Assembly: GCF_000424005.1 (NCBI RefSeq) | Contig: NZ_AUJB01000017.1 | Span: 104,236 to 168,235, forward strand | Length of the DNA: 64,000 nucleotides | Source of the DNA: Pseudobutyrivibrio ruminis CF1b | GTDB lineage: Bacteria > Bacillota > Clostridia > Lachnospirales > Lachnospiraceae | Direction: 5' to 3' | Shown: in pieces, positions 33,286 to 40,629 of the stretch | Layout of the letters: every line of letters begins with the position of its first letter | Numbering within the stretch: position 1 is the first letter of the stretch | The notes under the pieces: generated by a model | Seen by the model: only the letters and a program-made list of their open reading frames with translations | The model's database searches: none | Told to the model about the DNA's origin: nothing | Position numbers and translations under genes: made by a program

Positions 33286-34665
33286 TTAAGCGAATCTCTC
33301 GCAAATAGCCTCAACAACAGTTGAGAAGTTCATAAAGTGAGACGCCTTCACTAAAATGGTGTCGCCACCACGAATAATTGGTAATAAGTCTTCTAACATA
33401 GCTTCTACATCGGCATAGTGATGTGCCATGCAGGAGCTATTTTTTTGACTAAGAGACTTATTAATCTCCTCAGACAACTCTCCTACTGTGAAAACATATC
33501 CAATATGGTTGTCCTCAAGAGCCTGTCCGATTTCGTAATGAAGCTGACGCTCATCTTCACCAAGCTCACCCATATCTCCAAGAACTGCAATTGAACGCCC
33601 TGGCGCCTTGCCGAGGACCTCAATAGAAGCCTTCATAGATACAGGATTTGCATTGTAACAGTCATCAACGATAGTGATATCTCTAACCTCGATAACGTTA
33701 TTACGTCCTGCTATTGTGCTGGCCTTTTCAAGACCACGCTTGATTTCTTCGTCTGTAAGGCCAAGCTCCTTGCCCATTGCTGTAGCTGCAAGAGCATTCA
33801 TAACATTGTGTGTACCTGGAAGAGGAATACTTGCCTCGAATGTATCTCCAAAAGCTGTGATAACCGCTCTTGTACCTGTCATTCCCTCAGCTGTAACTTC
33901 GCTGGCGCTGACTTCCTGGCCATTAAGACCATAGAAAATCTTTCTCATTCCAAGTGTGTCTGCATTGATAAGCTTGTCGTCATCTCCGTTAAGGATAACC
34001 ACGCCATTCTTATTCATGTGCTCAAACACTTCTGTCTTGGCCTGAAGAATACCATCACGATTTTTAAGGAATTCCAAATGGCACTGACCAATATTTGTCA
34101 TTACTACATAATCAGGCTTTGCAATATCTCCAAGGCGGTGCATCTCACCGAAATCTGAGATTCCCATCTCCACAACTGCCACCTGGTGCTCGTCCTTTAT
34201 ACGGCAGATTGTAAGTGGAAGGCCGATTTCATTGTTGAAATTGCCCTCTGTCTTAAGGACTTCATACTTTGTGCCAAGTACTGATGCAAGCATCTCCTTT
34301 GTACTAGTCTTTCCGACGCTACCGATAACACCAATAACAGGAATGCTAAGCTGCATTCTGTAGTCTGTGGCAATCTGCTTAAGCGCAAGCTTTGTGTCCT
34401 TTACAATAATGTATGGGCCTGAAGGATTCTCAAGTGCTCTTTCTGAAAGGCTGGCAAGAGCCCCCTTTGAAAATGCATCCTCAATAAAATCATGGCCATC
34501 AACTCTGGCTCCAACCATTGGGATAAACAGGAAATCCTTTTCCACCTTACGGTTGTCATTGACCGCACCCTGTATTTCTGAATTTTTTAGGGCTTCCATG
34601 CCCTCAGGCAAAATCAGCTGCCCATCAACTACCTGAGCAACATGTGCCAATGTCATATTTCTCAT
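33286..34665 (-). CDS. murF: UDP-MurNAc-tripeptide:D-Ala-D-Ala ligase
   Basis: Adds D-Ala-D-Ala to UDP-MurNAc-tripeptide in the cytoplasm. The 459-residue length is normal. The Mur ligase ATP loop GVIGSVGKTSTKEML is near residue 112, the NNEIGLP motif near residue 142, and the central-to-C-terminal linker DDCYNANPVSMKASI near residue 335. It lies 23 bases after ddl on the same strand, so the dipeptide is made and consumed by adjacent genes. The binding site before the ATG is weak (AGAAAGAA), and a second ATG three codons in is possible. Confidence 0.96.
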   Translation of the reverse strand: MRNMTLAHVAQVVDGQLILPEGMEALKNSEIQGAVNDNRKVEKDFLFIPMVGARVDGHDFIEDAFSKGALASLSERALENPSGPYIIVKDTKLALKQIATDYRMQLSIPVIGVIGSVGKTSTKEMLASVLGTKYEVLKTEGNFNNEIGLPLTICRIKDEHQVAVVEMGISDFGEMHRLGDIAKPDYVVMTNIGQCHLEFLKNRDGILQAKTEVFEHMNKNGVVILNGDDDKLINADTLGMRKIFYGLNGQEVSASEVTAEGMTGTRAVITAFGDTFEASIPLPGTHNVMNALAATAMGKELGLTDEEIKRGLEKASTIAGRNNVIEVRDITIVDDCYNANPVSMKASIEVLGKAPGRSIAVLGDMGELGEDERQLHYEIGQALEDNHIGYVFTVGELSEEINKSLSQKNSSCMAHHYADVEAMLEDLLPIIRGGDTILVKASHFMNFSTVVEAICERFA

Positions 34666-34688
34666 ATATCTATTCTTTCTAACTAAAC

Positions 34689-35732
34689 TTATGCGTACTT
34701 CATTAATGATACTTTGATGAGATGCTCACACAAATCCTCGAAGTTCATGCCAACAACTGCTGCTTCCTGTGGAAGAAGGCTTGTTGGAGTCATGCCAGGA
34801 AGAGTGTTTGCCTCCAGACAGTAAATATTCTCATGCTCATCCATCATAAAATCGATGCGGGCATATGTTGTAAGACCAAGTGCCTTAAATGCTGTCTCAG
34901 CAAACTTCTGCATCTTAGTAGTAGCCTTTGTGCTAATCTCTGCAGGACATGTCTCAACAGCTGAACCAGCAGCATACTTATTCTTGTAATCATAGAATCC
35001 CTGCTTAGGAGCAATCTCGATAATAGGAAGAGCTTTTCCTTCGATAACACCGTCAGAGAACTCTCTACCCTTGATAAACTGCTCAATAACAACCTCATTT
35101 TCCCACTTGAAAGCGGCATCCAAAGCTCCATCAAGTTCATCAGGAGTATTTACAATTGTAACTCCAATAGATGAACCGCCACAGTTTGGCTTAACGATAC
35201 ATGGATACTTGTCAAACTTGAACTTCTTACGGTTCTCCTTCTTAAGGGTAACACCATAAGGAACAGGAACTCCAGCTTTTTCAATGACATTCTTAGTCAT
35301 CTGCTTATCCATGGCAATTGCACTTGAAACATAATCATTGCCTGTGTATTTAATTCCAAATAAATCAAAGGCAGCCTGAACCTTTCCGCTTTCACCTTCA
35401 CCACCATGAAGAGCCATGAAAACAACATCAGCCTTCTGGCAGATCTTTATAACGTTTGGTCCAAAGAAGCTTGGGCTCTGATCTGGACGGCTGGCCTTAA
35501 TAGCCTCGATATCTGGTGCCTCTGTAGGAATATCAGCAACCTTAACAGAATTAGCCTCACTGTTCTCAAAAATATCAGTGATGTCACATTCTGCATCCTT
35601 ATATCCCATGAAAACATCAAGAACTAAGGCTCTGTGTCCTCTATTTCTGAGGGCTTTTGCCACCATTGTGCCAGACTTGAAGGAAACATCTCTCTCTGAG
35701 CTTAATCCACCAGCCAAAACTACTATATCCAT
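34689..35732 (-). CDS. ddl: D-alanine--D-alanine ligase
   Basis: Makes D-Ala-D-Ala with ATP. An ATP-grasp enzyme of 347 residues. VVLAGGLSSERDVSFKSG at the N-terminus, MDKQMTKNVIEKAGVPVP near residue 140, NCGGSSIGVTIV near residue 180 and EANTLPGMTPTSLLPQEA near the C-terminus are the family motifs. The frame opens at 35747, but AAAGG lies seven bases before the ATG at 35732, which also gives the normal N-terminus. First gene of a ddl-murF operon. The presence of Y or F at the dipeptide-specificity site (vancomycin-type D-Lac ligases) was not resolved by eye. Confidence 0.96.
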   Translation of the reverse strand: MDIVVLAGGLSSERDVSFKSGTMVAKALRNRGHRALVLDVFMGYKDAECDITDIFENSEANSVKVADIPTEAPDIEAIKASRPDQSPSFFGPNVIKICQKADVVFMALHGGEGESGKVQAAFDLFGIKYTGNDYVSSAIAMDKQMTKNVIEKAGVPVPYGVTLKKENRKKFKFDKYPCIVKPNCGGSSIGVTIVNTPDELDGALDAAFKWENEVVIEQFIKGREFSDGVIEGKALPIIEIAPKQGFYDYKNKYAAGSAVETCPAEISTKATTKMQKFAETAFKALGLTTYARIDFMMDEHENIYCLEANTLPGMTPTSLLPQEAAVVGMNFEDLCEHLIKVSLMKYA

Positions 35733-35830
35733 AAATCTACCTTTCATTTATAAAAAAATTTATTTTACCATGCGTTAATATAGTATTTTTTTCAAAAAAA
35801 TACAAGTGCTACAGGATAAGCAAGCTTTTA

Positions 35831-36739
35831 TCATCTTTTGTTCCAATTCAAATCATACTTCCCAGCCATATATCCCACAAGCTCATTTGTAGCTTCCAAA
35901 AAGTCCTTAATCAGTTTTGCCCCTTTCTTATCTCCAAGTTGTTCACATACCTCCATCTGAATCATCAGTGAATGTAAAATTGTTCGAGTGTCATTATTAT
36001 TCACATACTGGCTAAATATATAATTCAAACATTCGCCTACTGTAGCGAAGTCATTTTTACTCATACAAACTCTTGCCAAGGCAAATGAAGTCTCCATATA
36101 TTTATCTATTACAAAAGGACTTCTTGGATCCATTTCGTTTGCAAGCAGCCCTCTGCATATAATTTCAGCGGTCTCTGTGTCACCCATTATTCTATATGCC
36201 TCACCCATTTCATACAGTATCTGGTATTCAATCTGAGATAATTTTATATTAGGGATATCTTCAAAATCAGGAATCCTTCGTCTAAGCTCGAAAGTCTGAA
36301 TCATCTCATCTAAGTATTGCTCTACAGAAAAACCTCTCTCCCTTATAGATATCAGATGTCCTAATGCATAATATTGCATGTTTTCCCGTTTCTCTTCCTC
36401 ATCATTCTCTTCTTCACATTCCTCCATCAGATATCTAAACTGTTCAAGTTTCCTTTCGATTTCCTCCCCTCTCCCTTTTTTTATGGCGTTTAGGAGTTCC
36501 TTTCTTGCCGCCTTAAAACCAAATACACTTTCCATCCATAGCTCATCGTATACAATGCCAATGGATTCAAATATGCTGTTCAATTTCATAAAAATTCTAC
36601 GACTAGGTAACTCCACTCCTGACTCCAGTCTGGCTATTGTACTGATGGCACAATCAGCCATTTCTGCCAGCTGTTGCTGTGTTAATTTGAACTTCTTTCT
36701 CAACCATTTCAAGTACTTACCAAAACTTGTCTTTTGCAT
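35831..36739 (-). CDS. XRE-family regulator with TPR-like C-terminus
   Basis: A 302-residue regulator. The helix-turn-helix spans residues 8-62 (LRKKFKLTQQQLAEMADCAISTIARLESG). The remaining 240 residues are all-helical with tetratricopeptide-like spacing, as in the Rgg/PlcR/ComR type regulators that bind peptides or proteins. A run of acidic and arginine residues (EEENDEEEKREN) lies near residue 112. No peptide-pheromone gene is evident next to it. The promoter region contains a palindrome ATAATG/CATTAT between the -10 box and the ATG, consistent with autoregulation. The target genes are unknown. Confidence 0.85.
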   Translation of the reverse strand: MQKTSFGKYLKWLRKKFKLTQQQLAEMADCAISTIARLESGVELPSRRIFMKLNSIFESIGIVYDELWMESVFGFKAARKELLNAIKKGRGEEIERKLEQFRYLMEECEEENDEEEKRENMQYYALGHLISIRERGFSVEQYLDEMIQTFELRRRIPDFEDIPNIKLSQIEYQILYEMGEAYRIMGDTETAEIICRGLLANEMDPRSPFVIDKYMETSFALARVCMSKNDFATVGECLNYIFSQYVNNNDTRTILHSLMIQMEVCEQLGDKKGAKLIKDFLEATNELVGYMAGKYDLNWNKR

Positions 36740-36760
36740 AAAAAATACCTCCTAATCTCC

Positions 36761-36783
36761 ATAATGTGATGACTCGCATTATA
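36761..36783 (-). promoter_or_regulatory. Promoter -10 and palindrome before the XRE gene
   Basis: TATAAT (minus, 36783-36778) overlaps one arm of an inverted repeat ATAATGTGA...TCGCATTAT (36761-36782, one mismatch), located 22-43 bases before the ATG. Position over the -10 box suggests an autoregulatory operator. Confidence 0.6.
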
Positions 36784-36833
36784 TCAATAGGAGGTTAAAA
36801 AACATTGTTAAATTCTTTATTAAATTTCGAACT

Positions 36834-37367
36834 TTAGAACTCAGGCTCGATAAGACCGTATGCTCCGTTCTTTCTCTTATAAACTACATTGATTTCGTCT
36901 GTATCAGCATTTCTGAACATGAAGAAATCATGTCCAAGCATTTCCATTTCAAGGCATGCATCCTCAGCATACATTGGCTTCATATCAAATTTCTTGGTAC
37001 GGATAATCTGGATTTTCTCCTCGTCTCCCACCTTTTCCTCAATGAAATCCTGAGCAAAAATCGCTCTTGAATCAGACTGCTTTCTGTCGATAATCTTATT
37101 TCTGTGCTTCTTGAGCTGAGCCTCCAGTGTATTTGTTACTGCTTCGATTGAAGCATACATATCTGAAGTAACTTCCTCTGCTCTCAAATAACTTCCCTTC
37201 ATAGGGATTGTAACTTCTATTTTCTGACGTCCTTTCTCTACGTCTAATGTTACGATTGCTTCAGTATCCTTGTTAAAATACTTGTCTAACTTCTTAAAGC
37301 GCTCCTCCACCGCTTCCTTAAGACCCTGAGTTAACTCGATGTTCTTTCCTGTAATTGTTGTTTTCAT
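36834..37367 (-). CDS. hpf: Ribosome hibernation promoting factor, long form
   Basis: A 177-residue protein that dimerises ribosomes into inactive 100S particles in stationary phase. Residues 1-100 are the S30AE domain (ITGKNIELTQGLKEAVEERFKKLDKYFNK start) binding between the 30S head and body. Residues 120-177 are the C-terminal dimerisation domain of long HPF (FDMKPMYAEDACLEMEMLGHDFFMFRNA and NVVYKRKNGAYGLIEP). Both domains are complete. It is a single gene, divergent from the SDR gene; AAAGGTGG precedes the ATG. Confidence 0.95.
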   Translation of the reverse strand: MKTTITGKNIELTQGLKEAVEERFKKLDKYFNKDTEAIVTLDVEKGRQKIEVTIPMKGSYLRAEEVTSDMYASIEAVTNTLEAQLKKHRNKIIDRKQSDSRAIFAQDFIEEKVGDEEKIQIIRTKKFDMKPMYAEDACLEMEMLGHDFFMFRNADTDEINVVYKRKNGAYGLIEPEF

Positions 37368-37557
37368 GATGTCGTACCACCTTTACCAAGTATTTAACAA
37401 ACCCCCTTCTCTTTTATATTTAGAGAAATTGATTTATTATGTAAACAGTATATCAATTGAGTGTAAAAACCTCAAGAATTTATCAGATAATTAATATTTT
37501 CTTAATATATTGTATATACTACTATTCTTATAAACCCTAAATAATAAGGAGATTCTA

Positions 37558-38289
37558 ATGAAAAAGACCGCTTTAATTACTGGTGCCAGCAGAGGTATCG
37601 GTCGTGCCATAGCTATAGAGCTTGCCAAAAATGGATACCACCTTGCACTCTTCTGCCATAGTAATATAGATATGCTAAACGACCTTGCAGAGGAGCTTCA
37701 TACAGATTATAAAATCGAGGTTTACACATATTGTGGAGATGTTGCCGACTATGGGTTCACCATTCCTGCCTGCGAGGATGCTCTCGATAAGCTAGGACAG
37801 ATAGACGTACTTATCAACAATGCCGGTGTAGCTCACATCGGATTGCTAACAGATATGTCTATTGATGAATGGGACAATGTGATTAACACCAATCTTTCTT
37901 CTATTTTCTATACATCAAAGGCTATCGCACCTTCCATGGTCAGCCGCAGAACTGGCGATATTATCAACATCAGCTCTATGTGGGGCACAGTTGGTGCCAG
38001 CTGTGAGGTAGCTTATTCAGCTTCAAAGGGTGGCGTCAATTCCTTTACAAAAGCTTTTGCCAAGGAGCTTGCTCCTAATGGCGTGGCTGTCAATGCCATC
38101 ACCTGCGGAGTTGTAGATACAGACATGAATGGACAGCTTTCCCCTGAGGAAAAGGCTGAGCTTGCAGATGAAATCCCTGTTGGCCGCTTCTGTGATCCTT
38201 CTGAAATTGCACAGACAGTACTTAGCATCATCAATTCCCCAGCTTACATGACGGGACAGATTATCGGAGTCGATGGAGGTTATATTTAA
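37558..38289 (+). CDS. Short-chain dehydrogenase/reductase, FabG-like
   Basis: A 243-residue NAD(P)-dependent oxidoreductase. The Rossmann motif TGASRGIGRAIAIELAK is near residue 8, INNAGVAH near residue 87 and the catalytic pair Ser (NISSMWG) and YSASKGG near residue 151. It resembles FabG-type 3-oxoacyl-ACP reductases and is the right length, but no fatty-acid genes are adjacent, so the substrate is open. It overlaps the HAD gene by one base (TAATG), giving translational coupling. AAGGAG precedes the ATG. Confidence 0.88.
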   Translation: MKKTALITGASRGIGRAIAIELAKNGYHLALFCHSNIDMLNDLAEELHTDYKIEVYTYCGDVADYGFTIPACEDALDKLGQIDVLINNAGVAHIGLLTDMSIDEWDNVINTNLSSIFYTSKAIAPSMVSRRTGDIINISSMWGTVGASCEVAYSASKGGVNSFTKAFAKELAPNGVAVNAITCGVVDTDMNGQLSPEEKAELADEIPVGRFCDPSEIAQTVLSIINSPAYMTGQIIGVDGGYI

Positions 38290-39038
38290 TGCACTACAAA
38301 AACTATATATTTGATTTATACGGAACACTTATTGATATTCACACAGATGAAAAAGATCCTGAGCTTTGGAAGTTCATGGTAGATTATTTTGATACTCATT
38401 TTGGAATAAAGACTACGGCAAGAAAGCTTAAATCAGATTACAAGAAAATCTGTGCTGAAGAAGTGGATAATCTTGCCAAGCGCAACGGCAGTGCCCATCC
38501 AGAGATTAAAATCGAATGGGTATGGGAGAGGCTCCTCGGGGTACCTTGCTCAGAAGCTGAAATGCTTGATTTATGCACTGCCTTCAGAGAAAAGTCACGA
38601 GTAAAATTTCAGCTTTATCCTGGAGTTATGGATGTGTTTGATAAGATTCGCACCGGCGGTGGCAAAATCTATCTTTTATCTAATGCCCAGCGCCTCTTTA
38701 CTGAGCGCGAGCTGGAACTTACCGGCATTTTAGATGCCTTTGATGACATTTTCATCTCATCTGACATGGGCATCAAGAAGCCAGATCCTAATTTTATTGA
38801 TTCCCTTATGAAAAAGCACTCACTTGTGCCTTCAGAATCTTTAATGATCGGCAATGAGGTCTTTGCAGACATGGGCTCAGCCGCTGCCGCAGGTGTTGAC
38901 GGCATCTACCTCAACACCTACAACCACAGATTATCTGAAATCAAAAAACATTTGCGCAAATGCGGCGCCACCGAAAGTGGCATTGAGGTTACTATCATAG
39001 ATGAAGGTAATGAATGCATGAAATATGTTATGGAATAA
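38289..39038 (+). CDS. HAD-superfamily hydrolase (YjjG/phosphoglycolate phosphatase type)
   Basis: A 249-residue phosphatase. Motif I FDLYGTLIDI near residue 9 gives the nucleophilic aspartate, motif II YLLSNAQRLF near residue 124, motif III KKPDPNF near residue 158 and motif IV NEVFADMGSAAAAG near residue 180. A helical cap between motifs I and II marks subclass I. Coupled to the SDR gene upstream, which may supply or use the same phosphorylated compound. Ends with a terminator eight bases downstream. Confidence 0.88.
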   Translation: MHYKNYIFDLYGTLIDIHTDEKDPELWKFMVDYFDTHFGIKTTARKLKSDYKKICAEEVDNLAKRNGSAHPEIKIEWVWERLLGVPCSEAEMLDLCTAFREKSRVKFQLYPGVMDVFDKIRTGGGKIYLLSNAQRLFTERELELTGILDAFDDIFISSDMGIKKPDPNFIDSLMKKHSLVPSESLMIGNEVFADMGSAAAAGVDGIYLNTYNHRLSEIKKHLRKCGATESGIEVTIIDEGNECMKYVME

Positions 39039-39046
39039 AAATACTT

Positions 39047-39080
39047 AGAGGTTTAGTCACATTGGCTAAACCTCTTTTTT
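39047..39080 (+). terminator. Terminator of the SDR-HAD operon
   Basis: AGAGGTTTAG and CTAAACCTCT form a perfect 10-base stem with a 9-base loop, followed by six T residues. Confidence 0.92.
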
Positions 39081-39161
39081 CAACCTGCTTTTGCCATATG
39101 ATATCTGCCAAGTCTAGGAGTAAAGGATTCCCTGATCACAAATTGATAAACCTAGTTTTGA

Positions 39162-39491
39162 TGGCAACAGCAGATTACATTTTTTAACAACTTTGTCAGG
39201 AGAATATTTTTAAATGGCTTGTTTTCGTTAGTGGCTGACAAAGAATAGAGCATTAATCAATCATTTTGTCATAAAACCATTTATAAAGCTTAATCATTCA
39301 TTAGTCTTTGACAAAAAAATTTTAAAAATAGCCAATTTTTGTCAGGCCCCGTTCTGTAAGCCGCATACCTTCGTTGTCCACTGACAAAACAAGGAACTAA
39401 CATGTTTATTTTTGTCAAAGAGTTTCTTGCAAAACGCATATTATCGTTTTCGGTTTGAAAAAGGGCTCCACAAATGTGAAGCCCTTAGTTA
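39162..39491. repeat. Phased palindromic repeat element, 73-base period
   Basis: The words TGACAAA and TTTGTCA alternate. Three complete units, 39236-39271, 39309-39344 and 39382-39417, each span exactly 36 bases and are separated by exactly 37. A degenerate unit ends at 39198 (TTTGTCA), exactly 73 bases before the next, and TGAAAAA at 39456 marks a fifth position 74 bases on. Unit interiors and spacers differ from each other, so it is not a normal CRISPR. Part of it (39362-39460) recurs inverted at 63905-64000. The 460-base gap from 39039 holds only this, the two terminators and, at 39085-39160, sequence in which I see nothing. Confidence 0.75.
39454..39484 (-). terminator. Terminator of the WYL regulator
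   Basis: Minus-strand GGGCTTCACA-type stem (39484-39463) around ATTTGTG, followed by TTTTTCAAA. Its core TCACATTTGTG is shared with the terminator at 63855-63884, suggesting that the terminator belongs to the repeat element. Confidence 0.8.
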
Positions 39492-39500
39492 ATCTATATT

Positions 39501-40466
39501 CTATTCACTAATTATTCTCTTTAGGTATTCTCTAAACTTAGCAGCCTCGTCTTCTGGGTAGCAGAGGCTAGCTCCGATGCCAGTGAGCCAGCCGTAGAGC
39601 TGAGGGGAGACTGCAACTGAAAGGCGAGCCTTTACGTGAGTATCGCCATCAGGGCGAAGGTCAATGTTAGTGCCAAACTTATCAAGGACAACACCTACAA
39701 GATTTTTGGCAAATCTGATGGTGATGGCGCGCTCATCTCCGGCGAACATGCTGACATGCTGTCTGGCATATTCCTGGGGATTCAAAGCCTTTCGCTCTTC
39801 CTTGCCATCTCGGTCTTCATCAAGCATCTCAGCTGACACCATTTTATCTACGCGGTAATGTCTAATCTGACCACTTTCTCCATCATAGGCAACCAGATAA
39901 TAGTTCTCATCATTTCTTATAAGGAAAGCTGGGCTTACCTTATAAATCTTGCCACCATGGCGTGGTTTCATCTCTTTTGTAAGAGTCCACTCCTGATATT
40001 TGAAGGCCATCTTCTTATCATTATCCAGGCACTGATAAATAACATCTATTGTATAGAAAATCTTCTCATTGGCAGCAGTAGCCTTTTCTGGCACAACCAC
40101 CTGGCGCTGAAGCTGAGCTGCATCATCCATTCCTGCCAGTGTAGTAATCTTTTCCACAAGATCCTTAGTTTTCTTCTGAGATATAAACTTTGATGCACCC
40201 ACTGCGTCCACAAGAAGTTTCAACTCAGCAAGTTCAAAAACTCTGGTCCCAATGTAGTAGCCAAAATCTCCTTTTACCACATCTACTCCGGCATCCATAA
40301 GTGTATCCATATCCTTGTAGACCGTCTTTCTCTCAGCCGGAATTCCTCTGGATTTCAGACGGCGGGTCATCTCAACAGCATTGATTTGATGCTGCTCATC
40401 ACTTTCATTCATAAGGATTTGGTATTCATTTATAATCTTAAGCTTCTGGCCTCCAACATGTGGCAT
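39501..40466 (-). CDS. WYL-domain transcriptional regulator
   Basis: A 321-residue regulator. An N-terminal winged helix (residues 12-70, EMTRRLKSRGIPAERKTVYKDMDTLMDAG) is followed by a WYL domain at about residues 150-235 (ENYYLVAYDGESGQIRHYRVDKMV, in place of the strict W-Y-L triad) and a C-terminal WCX-like extension. WYL proteins sense nucleic acid or nucleotide ligands and often regulate defence or repair genes. It is divergently transcribed from the murL-like leader. Reading frame start has GGGGGAC upstream. Target unknown. Confidence 0.88.
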   Translation of the reverse strand: MPHVGGQKLKIINEYQILMNESDEQHQINAVEMTRRLKSRGIPAERKTVYKDMDTLMDAGVDVVKGDFGYYIGTRVFELAELKLLVDAVGASKFISQKKTKDLVEKITTLAGMDDAAQLQRQVVVPEKATAANEKIFYTIDVIYQCLDNDKKMAFKYQEWTLTKEMKPRHGGKIYKVSPAFLIRNDENYYLVAYDGESGQIRHYRVDKMVSAEMLDEDRDGKEERKALNPQEYARQHVSMFAGDERAITIRFAKNLVGVVLDKFGTNIDLRPDGDTHVKARLSVAVSPQLYGWLTGIGASLCYPEDEAAKFREYLKRIISE

Positions 40467-40509
40467 TTGACTGTCCCCCGCTTTGCTATTTTATTTAAAC
40501 ATTTTGTGC

Positions 40510-40585
40510 TATAATATGACCCAAAAGGCATCCCTGCGAAAGCAGGGAACTTTTGTGGTCTAGTAAGCTTTAGCTTACATTTTTT
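40510..40585 (+). ncRNA. Structured leader or small RNA before murL
   Basis: TATAAT at 40510-40515 is followed at 40518 by a long stem: GACC with GGTC, CAAAAG with CTTTTG, then an internal loop GCAT/AA, then CCCTGC and GCAGGG closed by GAAA (40518-40560). Immediately after it GTAAGCT/AGCTTAC forms a hairpin (40563-40578) followed by six T residues. The order promoter, hairpin, terminator suggests a 70-base transcript or an attenuator controlling murL. I do not match it to any riboswitch class I know. A -35 box is not obvious. Confidence 0.65.
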
Positions 40586-40629
40586 CTTTAATTATAAAAC
40601 AAACTAGGATTAAAAATAAAAGGAATTAT

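Noticed and set aside
39236..39417. CRISPR array (36-base repeats, 37-base spacers)
   Set aside because: The size and palindromic ends fit, but the interiors of the three repeat units do not match each other, and the second copy near 63.9 kb conserves spacer as well as unit. No cas gene is present.
39162..39491. Integron attC sites
   Set aside because: The conserved words are TGACAAA and TTTGTCA, not the RYYYAAC/GTTRRRY core, and no integrase or cassette genes are nearby.
40518..40585. Small SRP RNA or a known riboswitch
   Set aside because: The GGAA-type loop and asymmetric A-rich motif of SRP RNA are missing, and it lacks the conserved cores of the riboswitch classes I know.
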